From assembly GCF_000420705.1 (NCBI RefSeq), contig NZ_ATVL01000002.1:1-64000 (forward strand): 64,000 nucleotides of DNA. The letters run 5' to 3'. Every line of letters starts with the position of its first letter. Position 1 is the first letter of the stretch. A program made the translations under genes and the position numbers. Shown here in pieces: positions 43,314-52,379 of this stretch. Under the pieces are notes generated by a model. That model worked only from the letters and a program-made list of their open reading frames with translations, did no database searches and was not told the DNA's origin. This stretch comes from Hymenobacter norwichensis DSM 15439. Its GTDB lineage: Bacteria > Bacteroidota > Bacteroidia > Cytophagales > Hymenobacteraceae.

Positions 43314-44075
43314 ATGCAGATTCTGACGATGGCAAATAGAAAGGGAGGGACTGGGAAATCCACTTCCGTGTGGGCAATTGGGCAGTGCTTGGCCCACGCT
43401 GGCCATCGCGTCTTGCTAGTGGATGCGGATGCACAGCGCAACTTGACTCGCTGCCTACCAATAGTAGGGGCTGACAAGCACTTAACCAGTGTTGTCAATG
43501 GGACTGCGTCATTAGTAGACGTCATGCAGGCAGTAGGAGAGAAGCTGTGGCTGGTCGCGGCTACAGATTCCTTAGTAGCCGCCGAGAAGGTGCTAGGGGC
43601 TGACATGGCATATCCAATGCTATTTAAAAATTCCCTTGAGGGCCTGGAGAACTTATTCGATTATGTACTGATTGATACCCCTCCTTCACCTAACTCGCCG
43701 CTGTCTGTAGCCGCCCTTACAGCTTCCTCCAAAGTGTTCGTTCCCACCCAACCAGAACTGTTCAGCTTCGAGGGAGTACAAAGCTTGTTGGAGTTGGTTG
43801 CCAAAATCAAGAAGAATTACAACCCTGGACTCACAGTGGGCGGAATCTTTCTTACCAAGTATTCCCCCACCTATCGCCGCAATCTTCATCATGGATTCGT
43901 AGCCATGATGAAAGAGCACCCGGAATTAGGACCTCTGGTGATGGAAACTACCATTCGCGATAATGTAGCAATTGCTGAGGCCCAGGTCCAACGGCAGTCG
44001 CTTTACCAAACAGCACCGCAAAGCAATGCCTTGGTTGATTACGAAACATTAACCAAGGAAATACTGGCTGCATAA
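43314..44075 (+). CDS. parA: ParA-family partition ATPase
   Basis: A 253-residue ParA. The ATG at 43314 gives MQILTMANRKGGTGKSTSVW, with the deviant Walker A KGGTGKST; a frame from 43146 only adds translated palindrome sequence and is rejected. Walker A' lies in LLVDADAQRNLTRCL and Walker B in YVLIDTPPSP. The C-terminal ATPase core has VFVPTQPELFSFEGVQSL. The short length, without N-terminal HTH, fits the type Ib class. It moves plasmid copies over the nucleoid together with a DNA-binding partner; that partner is probably the gene 37 bp downstream, and the upstream palindromes are candidate centromere sites. Confidence 0.93.
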   Translation: MQILTMANRKGGTGKSTSVWAIGQCLAHAGHRVLLVDADAQRNLTRCLPIVGADKHLTSVVNGTASLVDVMQAVGEKLWLVAATDSLVAAEKVLGADMAYPMLFKNSLEGLENLFDYVLIDTPPSPNSPLSVAALTASSKVFVPTQPELFSFEGVQSLLELVAKIKKNYNPGLTVGGIFLTKYSPTYRRNLHHGFVAMMKEHPELGPLVMETTIRDNVAIAEAQVQRQSLYQTAPQSNALVDYETLTKEILAA

Positions 44076-44112
44076 GCTGTATTGTATGTATAATGCATAA
44101 CATCTGTTTCAT

Positions 44113-44430
44113 ATGGCTGCCAAACCTAAACTCAATCTCAACGCATTAGTGGCTGCCCCAACCAGCCCGGATGAGTTGTTATTAGCTCCATCCTCAACGG
44201 GTAATGCAATTCAAGTTGAGCCAACGCACGCGGAATCACCTCCCCCAAAGATTCGATTCACCAATACTATTCCCGCTGACTTATTCCAGCAGCTGCACCA
44301 ACTCTCGTTCTGGAGTAGGGAGGATATGAGCGCTATTCTGGAAGCAGCATTAACAAGCTACTTTGCCGAAAGACCAGATTCTCAGAAGGAACTCCCGCAC
44401 AAGGAAAAGGTGAAAAGAAAGTTGCTGTAG
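44113..44430 (+). CDS. Small RHH-like DNA-binding partner of ParA
   Basis: A 105-residue protein. It has a disordered Pro/Ser-rich N-terminus (MAAKPKLNLNALVAAPTSPD), then from residue 55 IRFTNTIPADLFQQLHQLSF and WSREDMSAILEAALTSYFAE, the strand-helix-helix pattern of ribbon-helix-helix proteins, and a basic tail (KEKVKRKLL). Type Ib partition systems use just such small RHH centromere-binding proteins with a flexible N-terminus that stimulates ParA. It starts 37 bp after parA. The assignment rests on position and fold pattern. Confidence 0.75.
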   Translation: MAAKPKLNLNALVAAPTSPDELLLAPSSTGNAIQVEPTHAESPPPKIRFTNTIPADLFQQLHQLSFWSREDMSAILEAALTSYFAERPDSQKELPHKEKVKRKLL

Positions 44431-44482
44431 GATAAAGATTAAGTATGTATGTTATCGCTATATCATACGGTAAAAATTAACC

Positions 44483-45092
44483 TTGGAAGCCCAGCGGGCC
44501 GCCGTGCACGCCTTCGCTCCCCAGCCCGGCCAACTATTGACCGAGTTTGTGGAAGTGGAGAGTGGCCGGAAAAACCAGCGGCTCTCAACTGCTAGCCGCC
44601 ATTGCGGCCGTGCGCCAACACAATGCCACCTTGCTGATTGCCAAACTGGATCGGCTCAGTCGCAATGCCGGCTTCATCCTGGCGCTACGCGATAGTGGGG
44701 TGGACTTCGTCTGCTGTGACATGCCGGATGCCAATACCCTTACCGTTGGGATCTTCACCCTCGTCGCGCAGCACGAACGGGAGACCATCAGTAAGCGCAC
44801 TAAAGACGCTTTGGCCGCCAAGAAGGCCAGGGGAGCGGTGTTGGGGCAGCCTCAGAATTTGACGCGGGCCGCGATTGCCAAGAGTTTGCAGGTGCGTAAG
44901 ATCAACGCGGTCGAGAATCCGCAGAACCGGCAGGCCATGCGACTGGCCGAATCGTTGCATAAGCAAGGCCTTTCTTTACAGCAGATTGCCACGGAACTCA
45001 ATGAAGCTGGTTTCCGCACCCGCCGTGGCCAGGCCTTCTTCAAGATGTCGGTGCAACGGCTATTGTGCCGCGTTACTACCAAAAAGGAGTAA
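44483..45092 (+). pseudogene. Decapitated serine recombinase
   Basis: The frame starts with LEAQRAAVHAFAPQPGQLLT, EFVEVESGRKNQR, then needs a frameshift near 44580 to continue LLAAIAAVRQHNATLLIAKL, DRLSRNAGFILALRDSGVDF, HERETISKRTKDALAAKKAR and LSLQQIATELNEAGFRTRRG. It resembles the gene at 15167-15838 but lacks the first about 25 codons with the catalytic Ser, and is frameshifted. The break lies about 50 bp after the small par gene. Confidence 0.85.
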
Positions 45093-45515
45093 TCAACCTG
45101 CGCTGGAGTGGTTGGTCGAAAGCGAGATCCTTGCTCGTTACTAAAGAGCATTGTAAGGGCAAAAAACCGGGTTTCAACATACGAGATACTGTGTTGAAAT
45201 TTAGTGTAATTATATGAAAATCAGGCATTTGTTAAATAATCATTGTTTGAAGTATTTCTTGCCTTTATAAAGCTGTATTGCTCAGTAGGAAGCGTTTTAA
45301 GCAGGAGAAGGTTCTACTCATTTTTTCACTCCTGGACACACTCATTCATCAGATGGTAAGGCACAGGCAACCTTCCCTCGTAGCAGTGCTTCTCTCGACC
45401 TAATCTACAGATTTATTTCCTACCTAAATAGAGATGGAGGGTTATGGCTCAGGACCAAGTTTCACTACTCTTACCCAATTGAAACCAGTTAGAACGCATA
45501 GCAAATAAGCTATCG
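45093..45515. other. Intergenic region, 3' flank of the IS110 element
   Basis: About 420 bp without a gene. Part of it must be the 3' end of the IS110 element, whose exact border I could not place because IS110 elements lack long inverted repeats. Confidence 0.35.
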
Positions 45516-46565
45516 TTACGAGGGGCGTGTAATCATCACGGTTTTCCCTTGCTGGTAGGCTAAATCAAATGGTTGATTTTTTTTCCAAAGCGCATAACAC
45601 AACAAAAGCAATTTGCGCATTACGGCGATAAGCGGCATTTTACCGTTCAATTTTCGGGCTTTCAGGCCTTCAAAAAAAGCTTTTAGTTGAGGATTCCAGC
45701 GTTTACTAGTTAGCGCCGGCATATACAATGCTTTGCGCAGACGCGGATTGCCGCGCTTCGAAATGCTGGTTGGTTTGGCCATTTTTCCGCTTTTCCGTTG
45801 GACCACATCTAGTCCGGAATAGGAGGCTAATTGGCGTTCATTCTCTATAAGGGCAAACCCGTTCGTTTCACTCACCACTGCAACCGCTGTTGCCAGCCCG
45901 ACTCCGGGAATGCTCGTTAGCAAGTCCATCTTAGCCTTTAGCTCGCCGTCACCAGCCACTAATTGAGTTAATTCCTGGTTTATAGCTAGGATATGTTGAT
46001 CCAAGAATTGTAGTTGTTCCTTAAGCCGAGTTATCGTGCACAAATTTGGCTTATAGCTGTGTTCGTAGGCATGCAATCGGTTTTGAAGCCGCGTGCTGTC
46101 TTGCTTGAGTGCATCAAGTTCGCGGTATAACCCGCGCATCGCACGCATGGTAACTGTAGCCGCGGTCCACACCGGCAGATTCCGCTCCAACCCCATCCGA
46201 CTTAGTAGTTCAGCATCTTCTGGATCGGTTTTACTCTTTTTCTCTGTGCTCTGAGCAAAATGCTTGACCTTGTAAGCTAATAGTACGCTTACCTGGTAGT
46301 GCTGATCAGTCAGGAAATAAGTCAACTCTTCGTAGTATACCCCAGTCGCTTCAAGCACAAACTGAACTGGTGCATCGGTGACCTGCTTTTTCTTCACCCA
46401 ACTCAAGAAAGAAACAAAGCCGGCGGGAGTATTATCAAACTTGGCATTCTCAGAAAACCACGTCCTTAGATCAGCATCCAGAGTACCAAACCTGACAACA
46501 AATTGGTCTTTAGCAACGTCAATCCCAACAGCATATTTAAAAGGTTTAGGGGAAGAATTGGGCAT
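45516..46565 (-). CDS. IS110-family transposase (DEDD)
   Basis: A 349-residue IS110 transposase, apparently intact. The N-terminal RuvC-like DEDD domain has GIDVAKDQFVV (Asp 16), VLEATGVYYEELTYFL (Glu) and KSKTDPEDAELLSRM (two Asp). A coiled-coil middle follows. The C-terminal transposase_20 domain has LLTSIPGVGLATAVAVVSE, LASYSGLDVVQRKSGK with the conserved serine region, and SISKRGNPRLRKALYMPAL. IS110 enzymes recombine donor and target DNA guided by a bridge RNA from the element's non-coding end, which for this arrangement is the structured region upstream (46566-46760). Confidence 0.95.
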   Translation of the reverse strand: MPNSSPKPFKYAVGIDVAKDQFVVRFGTLDADLRTWFSENAKFDNTPAGFVSFLSWVKKKQVTDAPVQFVLEATGVYYEELTYFLTDQHYQVSVLLAYKVKHFAQSTEKKSKTDPEDAELLSRMGLERNLPVWTAATVTMRAMRGLYRELDALKQDSTRLQNRLHAYEHSYKPNLCTITRLKEQLQFLDQHILAINQELTQLVAGDGELKAKMDLLTSIPGVGLATAVAVVSETNGFALIENERQLASYSGLDVVQRKSGKMAKPTSISKRGNPRLRKALYMPALTSKRWNPQLKAFFEGLKARKLNGKMPLIAVMRKLLLLCYALWKKNQPFDLAYQQGKTVMITRPS

Positions 46566-46760
46566 AAGTTTAGGCTAAAAATGGTGGACTGGATATCACT
46601 AAGCTAGATTTCGCTGCAACTATACTCGCAAATTCGAGATGCTATCGCTCTCTATATACTGTTCAGCTTCATAGCGAAAATAAGAGCAGGGCACTGTTTC
46701 TGGACCTCAAGGTCACTGTGTAGTGCCTTTAGTACCGGCCGGTGTCCCTGCTCCCTGTTT
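46566..46760 (-). ncRNA. Putative IS110 bridge RNA region
   Basis: This non-coding stretch lies just upstream of the transposase ATG on the same strand, the location of the bridge RNA in IS621-type IS110 elements. On the minus strand GAGCAGGG (46753-46746) pairs with CCCTGCTC (46691-46684), and inside this stem GGCACT pairs with AGTGCC and TGACC with GGTC(C) around TTGA. This gives a nested stem with large internal loops, as expected of target- and donor-binding loops. RNA ends and guide bases were not determined. Confidence 0.5.
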
Positions 46761-47110
46761 TAGCGACTATCTCACTATACTTTACATCATACTAAATGGT
46801 TGTATTTTTGCACTTTGAAACTAAAGTTAGCTGCGTCGCTTTTGAGCTATAATGGCTTATTAAATATAACATAAACTAGTTTTTTAATTACATAAACGTT
46901 TATTAGTTACGTGAAATAGAAATTGGTATTGTATCTATATACGCACACGATCAGGCAATTAAAACATTGTATGCACAATTCATAACCGGGGTATACGACA
47001 ACTAGTCTTATTGCATACGCCTTATATGACATCACCGATTCATGAACGTTTTACAACCTTGCTTGATGTTCTTAATCTAAGATAACTGGCTCTTTCTATA
47101 GCGTCCACTT
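46761..47110. other. AT-rich intergenic region left of IS110
   Basis: About 350 bp, very AT-rich (46790-47040), with no gene. It probably includes the element's border with the host replicon and the start of the Tn554-type remnant. Confidence 0.35.
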
Positions 47111-48271
47111 CGGTTAAAGCGTGACACCGTAGAGGCCTACGCAAGGACGTTATTAGATTACTTATCCTTCTGCCAGGACTCTTCCATCGAGCAAGCAACC
47201 GCTACCCGCGAACACATTGCCGCTTACATGCACAATCTCGCCAACCGGTACATGTAGTGAGGTCGCGCGCATTCGCATATATCCTTGACGGATGATGATG
47301 TAAACAGCAGTAAGGCATCCAGGCTTCGCGAAGGGCAAACGGTGCTGGTACCCTATTATCCCTTTGCAATGGTTCGGGCCGTTGTCATCGTTTGGCTCTT
47401 CGCAGGGTCAAGGGCCAATGAAATCAGGCGGTTGTCTGTTGGTTGCATTCGGTGGGAAGAACAAGGGGAACTGGAAGGAGCGGACCCTAAAGGTGCAAAC
47501 GCTGTCTGCTGGCTAACTGTACCCGTGAATAAAACTTCCAAGGAATTTGTCAAGCCCGTTGACTCACTTGTCGGTCATGCTATTCGAGGATGGGAGAAAA
47601 TGCGTCCCACAGGTCCGCCTCAGTGGGATACCAAGTCAGGAAAAGACGTACAGTTTCTATTTCGGTGGCGTGGAGAGCTGCAGGGAAGCATTATCTCAAT
47701 AAGTTTATAATCCCGATGCTCTGCCGAAAAGCAGGCGTCTCAGTAAAAGACGCACTAGGCTCTATTACCAGCCACCGGGCCCGCGCAACGCAACACAACT
47801 CTACCATGCCCCGATGGACTCAGCATATACGGGGTAAGCAAATGGCTGGGGCATAAATCCCTCTGTTCCACGCCGAGTTACGTGCTGCTAACACCGACCC
47901 GACTGGCTGAGTCATACGTCAAAGCAGGCTATGGCGAGCGCAACAGAAGAATGATGGATGTGTTGTTGGACCAAGATGCATTGCGCAACAAGGCAGTTGC
48001 TGTGGGTCATTCGCGGTTACTACACGACCTCGGACCTGGCCTCTGCACCTATGATTTCTATGCCCAGTGCGAAAGCCGCCCGGCTTGTACCCCATATGCC
48101 TTTTACCAGCCAAAAGACTCTAGATACGCTCAGATAGTAGAAGCGAAAGGCAATCTGCTACGCCTAAAACAATCCGTCAACCTACCGGCGGCGCAAGTTG
48201 AGGCAGTGCAGGTTGGCATTGCCGCTCTTGAGAAGCTTATTAAATATCTGCAGGAGGTTGCAACTCCTTAG
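47111..48271 (+). pseudogene. Tn554-type tyrosine recombinase, decayed
   Basis: Pieces in at least three frames follow the order of a Tn554 TnpA/TnpB-type transposase. They are RLKRDTVEAYARTLLDYLSF then a TAG (47257), VRAVVIVWLFAGSRANEIRR with catalytic Arg, TSHRARAT with the HxxR region, and KWLGHKSLCSTPSYVLLTPT with the GHK and nucleophile-Tyr region. The tail reads LGPGLCTYDFYAQCESRPAC, YAFYQPKDSRYAQIVEAKGN and LLRLKQS. The Cys-rich tail is diagnostic of this family. Stops and frameshifts make it non-functional, although the last 129 codons (47882 onward) are open. Confidence 0.8.
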
Positions 48272-48714
48272 GGACCGCCGCCGCGTAAGTTGCTTGGTTG
48301 ATACCATACGTCACGAAGTGAGTTGCGAATCGGAGGTGCAACTTGACCTTTCTTCGGGGCGAACGTCCTTTTCGTGCGGTACTCCGGCCTTGGCTAAAAG
48401 GTTGGTACAATGACGCCGGTCTACCCCGCTCGCGAAGCCGCCCCGGCCCTACGACAGTTCGGGGTAGAGGACTGATGTCCCACCTAGCGACAGCTAAGCA
48501 GTTACTGGAGCGCCCTGCAAGACGTGGTGATTATGCTGGCGTTCGGGCGGCAGCCCGGTTGCCAGCGCCTCGAAAGGGAATCAACCGCATGGGGTCGACT
48601 TTCGTTGGATGTCCGTGTTCCCGGAAGTCTGGGTGAAGTACAAACAGCAGGGGCTCCACACTGGATAGGCGGCCTGTAGCAGCACAGCATGCAGAAAGGG
48701 CGCCAGCAGTTGGC
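48272..48714. other. Intergenic region, possible degenerate reading frame
   Basis: About 440 bp between the recombinase remnant and the Rep_3-like fragment. From the ATG at 48410 a plus-strand frame interrupted by two stops reads MTPVYPAREAAPALRQFGVE, then WSALQDVVIMLAFGRQPGCQ. This could be an old gene, but I recognise no family. Nothing else was seen. Confidence 0.3.
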
Positions 48715-49137
48715 CTAGCGGAGCAGGAGCAGTGACGCCACTTCGACGGGGGTAAATGAGGCGGCCAACTCCAGCCAGTACGTCCTGAAGTGGGGGTTGA
48801 ATTCGCCGGTTATCCGTTCCGTGTCCTCGTCCAGGCTTAGGCTGGTGAATAAGACAGTGTAGTCGCTGCAGCGATGGCCCTGCCGGAGTGTCTCGTATTT
48901 GAGGGGCTGCGTGAGCCGCGTTTGGGCAGCCTCTAATGCGGCGTACCGCTGCCGGCCCGTGTTGCCGCCCGGCAAGGTGTCCTTCGAAAGGACGTCGTCA
49001 AAAGCCAAATCGAAGGTAAGCTGCGGTGCCTGTTGGCGCAGGCAGCCCAGGGCCTGCGCCAACAGGCAGGCTTCTACCGATGTAAGAACCAGACGGGACG
49101 GGCCGATCAGCCTGCTAATAAAATCATCTTCCGTCAT
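48715..49137 (-). CDS. Rep_3-like single winged-helix fragment
   Basis: A 140-residue protein whose layout matches the first winged-helix domain of Rep_3 initiators: LVLTSVEACLLAQALGCLRQ (helix 1), TFDLAFDDVL, RYAALEAAQTRLTQPLKYET (recognition helix and wing), then YTVLFTSLSLDEDTERITGE, FNPHFRTYWLELAASFTPVE. The 'vefnp.l.pyl..L...Ft' closing line is typical of the domain. It stops exactly where the second domain should begin. It is either the remains of a second replicon's initiator or a stand-alone WH1 protein that could bind or block Rep. The homology is judged by eye. Confidence 0.5.
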   Translation of the reverse strand: MTEDDFISRLIGPSRLVLTSVEACLLAQALGCLRQQAPQLTFDLAFDDVLSKDTLPGGNTGRQRYAALEAAQTRLTQPLKYETLRQGHRCSDYTVLFTSLSLDEDTERITGEFNPHFRTYWLELAASFTPVEVASLLLLR

Positions 49138-49353
49138 GGTGGGTATGCTGGCTACGATGGAGGAACAAGAAAAGGGTTCGTTGCGTGAGTCCGTACGCTG
49201 GGGGCTAACCTTACCCCGCGGAAGAACCCGGGCTGGTTGGCCAGCTGGCCCGGCTCGTCCAAGGGAGGAGATAAAAGAGATGGCCTGGAGAGAGGGCGTT
49301 GATCATTAGCCGGTGCGTGCTGGAAAACGCTGCTAGGCGAGCAAGGCTGTAGG

Positions 49354-50091
49354 CTAACGCGCCGGGACCATCGGGGCAGCAGATGACACACTGGCAGGAA
49401 GGACTTTACTCGGTCGGGACTGACAGGCTCCGCATTGATCGCTGTCGGGAACCTCCTGCAGGCCTGGGTCATAGCTCAGGTAGGAAACGGCATCGCCACA
49501 GCGGGGCAGGGACTCCCCCGCTTCGTCGTAGTGATAGGGCACGGTGTAGAGCGACGCCGAGCGCCATCCGGCCGACTGGGCCTCTACCGGAGGCAATAGC
49601 CGCTGGAAGGCGCGCAGGTCCGCTTCGCTCAGCACCAGCCGCCGGGGAGGCAGCAAGTGCTTCAGGGCGTGCAGGACTCCCTGCTGGACCTGCGTCAGCA
49701 GCGGGCGCAGAGCAGCGGGAGGAAGCGACTGGCCCGCGTCCAGGGTGGCCATGACCGGCAACAGGATCCGGTGCAGGTTGGCCAGCGGCTCCCTGGCCTG
49801 GAGCAGTTTCTCGTTTTCAAAGATGTCGCGAAACCCTCGTACGGGAATAGCCGCGTTATCAGGGGTCAGCACCCAGGCTAAGTTAAAGCCCATGCCCTGG
49901 TAAAAGTGTAGCACTGCCGTCAGGACTTGAGTGCTCTCACGGCCCGTGCGTTCCAACCGGGTGTAAGCAGCGAGCGAGACCCCGGCCTTATGGGCCAGCA
50001 GGGAACGGGGCCAATCGTTGGGTACCAGGGACTCCGCCGCCAGCATCGCCCGGAGTTGGAAGAGCCGTTCGCCAATAGGTACTGAGTTCAT
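49354..50091 (-). CDS. XRE-like HTH protein, hypothetical
   Basis: A 245-residue protein. Residues 1-65 look like an XRE-type HTH (GERLFQLRAMLAAESLVPND, WPRSLLAHKAGVSLAAYTRL, ERTGRESTQVL), giving a DNA-binding domain. The remaining helical part is unrecognised and ends in a DQCGACQ Cys pair, possibly metal-binding. It may regulate the neighbouring genes 48715 and 50415 on the same strand, which share its codon style and were probably acquired together. Confidence 0.6.
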   Translation of the reverse strand: MNSVPIGERLFQLRAMLAAESLVPNDWPRSLLAHKAGVSLAAYTRLERTGRESTQVLTAVLHFYQGMGFNLAWVLTPDNAAIPVRGFRDIFENEKLLQAREPLANLHRILLPVMATLDAGQSLPPAALRPLLTQVQQGVLHALKHLLPPRRLVLSEADLRAFQRLLPPVEAQSAGWRSASLYTVPYHYDEAGESLPRCGDAVSYLSYDPGLQEVPDSDQCGACQSRPSKVLPASVSSAAPMVPAR

Positions 50092-50414
50092 AAGCTGAAG
50101 AAGGAAAACGCGAAACTGTAAAACCGTACGGTCCCCTACTAGGGCGTGCTTCCTTCATCATCTGCCTGCAGTTGCGCGCGCTGTTTTGCCTGCTGTACAC
50201 TTCCAGCCCGTCCTGCACCGGAGACGTCAGCTTGTCGGAGGACATCACCCGCATTCGTTCCCCTTCCCAGTCGGGGTCCTCGTTACAACGGCAGGAGTGG
50301 GGATGCCAGCAAGGAGCAGGATAAAGGGAGGACACTAAATGCGTGTCGACGCGGGGGGACGAGGGCCGAGTAGGCCATCCGCCTCCTCCGCCGGCTCCAG
50401 TTGCGTGCGCGGTC
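50092..50414. other. Intergenic region between two minus-strand genes
   Basis: About 320 bp. A minus-strand frame runs into it from 50335 (MSSLYPAPCWHPHSCRCNED) but overlaps the start of the HTH gene out of frame and lacks supporting features. I see no confident gene. Confidence 0.35.
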
Positions 50415-50903
50415 TTACGCCGGGTCCGTGCTGGCCCGCTGCGGGTTGTTTCTTGTCTCCCGCAGCACGCGCTCGACGACGGCGTTCCCGGTTGCCAGCT
50501 GCTCCAGCAACGCCATCAACCGGGAGTGACCGGCCAGGGGGCCGGCTGCCAGTTCGGGGAGCAGATTACGGGCCACCTGCTGGAGGTGGTCCAGGAGTTC
50601 GGCCAGGTAGCACGCGTCGCCGCAATAGATCGGAGGGTCGAGTTCGGGCACCCGCGGCGAGTGGGCCAGGTGCTGGGTCAGGCGGGCCAGGTCTACGTAG
50701 TCGAGGTCGATGCCCGCACGGCTTTCCCACAGGTCGGGCTGAAACTGGTGATAGGCCTCCGACAGCTCGGTCACGGACAGGGTGGGAAAGTGGTTGTGGA
50801 GGTGCTGCTCCACCCAGCGCACGGCCTGGGCGTGTTGGCCGGGCGTGGCCCGGTGGTAGGGAATGGCGCGCAGGTCAAGGCGGTTAGCGGGAGCGGGTTG
50901 CAT
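50415..50903 (-). CDS. Hypothetical helical protein
   Basis: A 162-residue protein from the ATG at 50903 (MQPAPANRLDLRAIPYHRAT); the frame is open to 50921. It is helical and acidic (AVRWVEQHLHNHFPTLSVTE, SEAYHQFQPDLWESRAGIDL) with leucine-rich C-terminal helices. No family or signal peptide was recognised. Gene order suggests it belongs to the same accessory block as the HTH gene. Confidence 0.55.
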   Translation of the reverse strand: MQPAPANRLDLRAIPYHRATPGQHAQAVRWVEQHLHNHFPTLSVTELSEAYHQFQPDLWESRAGIDLDYVDLARLTQHLAHSPRVPELDPPIYCGDACYLAELLDHLQQVARNLLPELAAGPLAGHSRLMALLEQLATGNAVVERVLRETRNNPQRASTDPA

Positions 50904-51131
50904 ACGGACGAAATAAAGCAAGCATGAGGTACTGGGAGGAGGCGTCGTGAGGTAAATGCGAGGGCGGGGGGGCTAGGGAACAGAAGCGGCCCGAAGCGGT
51001 GCCGGGCTTGTCTTCTCCTAATAGACCGGCTACCCGCTAGGTAGGTGTACCAGCGCCAGCTGGGGTTACCCAGCGGGGCTAGATAGGTGGGGCTTCTGCC
51101 CCTTGCTCCACTGGCCTGGTGTCTGCTAGGC

Positions 51132-51743
51132 TCATGGGGCATGCTCCTTTTTAAGCTGGTCGGCCTGTGCCTGTGCCTGTGCCTGTGCCTGCTGGCGTGC
51201 GAAGGCCTTGCTTTGTACCAGCAGCGTATTCACGGGGCTCGGCCCCTGCTTATCCAACGCCGTCCAAGCCTCCGCACGGCGGCCGGCCCAGCGAAAGCCA
51301 TTAGTCGTCGGTGCGCCAGGACCGTACAGGTATTCGGCCTGCTGCTGCAGGGCGTGGCTCATTCTGCCTCGGCCACTGGCCGAAAAGGAGACAAATTTGC
51401 CGGCTGCGAACGTGTAGAGGGTATAAAAATCGTGGGAATGCTCTTTGGTGCACTGGCCGAACCAGCCGGTCTCCCCTTGGTGAACATAGTAGTAGGACCG
51501 AGCCCCCAACCCATTCGTGCTGAGCAGCACGAGGCCGGGGAAGGCGCTAAGGGGTTCGCCAAAGTGGTGACCCGGGATGCCGTTGAGGGAGTCCACCCGA
51601 GGGGCCCGGGTAGTCGCCGTTACTTCAGTTGGCGCCGGTTGATTCCCATCCCCCATGTTGGTTGGGGAGCCGGAGTCGGTACAACCACCCAGCAATACGG
51701 TGGCGAAAAACAACACCAAGGTATTGGAAGAAAGAGTAGGCAT
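51132..51743 (-). CDS. Lipoprotein with Q-A dipeptide repeat tail
   Basis: A 203-residue lipoprotein from the ATG at 51743 (MPTLSSNTLVLFFATVLLGGC, lipobox LGGC). The central part is a folded domain (VLLSTNGLGARSYYYVHQGE, GWFGQCTKEHSHDFYTLYTF, AAGKFVSFSASGRG). The C-terminal 30 residues end ARQQAQAQAQAQADQLKKEH, encoded by a tandem hexanucleotide. The domain order 'F..G..l..fp.l......g...Y.......' recalls small surface lipoproteins of Hymenobacter without known role. Confidence 0.65.
   Translation of the reverse strand: MPTLSSNTLVLFFATVLLGGCTDSGSPTNMGDGNQPAPTEVTATTRAPRVDSLNGIPGHHFGEPLSAFPGLVLLSTNGLGARSYYYVHQGETGWFGQCTKEHSHDFYTLYTFAAGKFVSFSASGRGRMSHALQQQAEYLYGPGAPTTNGFRWAGRRAEAWTALDKQGPSPVNTLLVQSKAFARQQAQAQAQAQADQLKKEHAP
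51163..51192. repeat. Tandem hexanucleotide (GCCTGT)4-GCCTGC
   Basis: Four perfect GCCTGT units plus one variant lie inside the lipoprotein gene and encode the alternating Ala-Gln tail. Slippage here would change the tail length by two residues without breaking the frame. Confidence 0.85.
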
Positions 51744-51934
51744 TGAGAAGAAAGTAGCTATTGAAATAAGGGGATGTGAACAGCTCAATTAACCTCTACA
51801 CTAAGTTTTTAATCAAAGCCAAGAATATACCCGCGACAGGGCTATTGCTGACCAGCCAAATATAAGCCACACAACAATAATAATGACAAATATGTCATTG
51901 TGAGCTGCGGGGATGGGCCGGACTTTGGCGCCAG

Positions 51935-52153
51935 ATGTCAATCCCCCTCTCTGATACGCTTCCGCTGGAAATCGTGCACCGATTGCAGCGCCTGCGCCAA
52001 GCGCGGGGGCACACGTTACAGGAGGTGTATGATGCCACAGGCATTCACGTCGCCCGACTGGAAGCCAGCAAGGCCAACATGCGGGTGGCCACTCTGGCGG
52101 TGCTGTGCCAGTACTACGAAATTTCCCTGGAGGAATTCTTCCAGGGTCTCTAG
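51935..52153 (+). CDS. Small XRE-family HTH regulator
   Basis: A 72-residue single-domain XRE regulator: LEIVHRLQRLRQARGHTLQE, VYDATGIHVARLEASKANMR, VATLAVLCQYYEISLEEFFQ. The five-helix cro/CI layout is complete, with the recognition helix TGIHVARLEA. The gene is divergent from the lipoprotein gene at 51743. Such proteins usually repress a neighbouring promoter; an adjacent restriction-modification or toxin gene is not visible. Confidence 0.88.
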   Translation: MSIPLSDTLPLEIVHRLQRLRQARGHTLQEVYDATGIHVARLEASKANMRVATLAVLCQYYEISLEEFFQGL

Positions 52154-52379
52154 TTACCAAGGTGAGGTAGGCTGCTTATCCCAACCACTCCATAACTCAG
52201 CCTAGAGTCACAGTCAGTGCGGTTTGGTTTGGCTTGGCTAGACCAGTTCGCTGGGAATGCCTGCCACCTGATTAATTTCTGGGGCCCACCGCTCCAGGCA
52301 GTGATGGGGCCATGCCAAGCAGGGGTAGAATACATCCAGCAAGGGCGGTGCCTTTACCGGAATTCGGTCATCTTGCACC

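Noticed and set aside
43073..43606. Open frame on the minus strand opposite parA, and the 56-codon N-terminal extension of parA
   Set aside because: Both read the 97-bp palindrome, which yields nearly the same peptide (SIRNKIFLIFLMH) on both strands. The ParA Walker motif begins right after the ATG at 43314.
50343..50927. Long plus-strand frames across 50339-50927
   Set aside because: They are the opposite strand of the 50415-50903 gene; the product is Arg/Gly/Pro-rich, as expected of GC-rich shadows.
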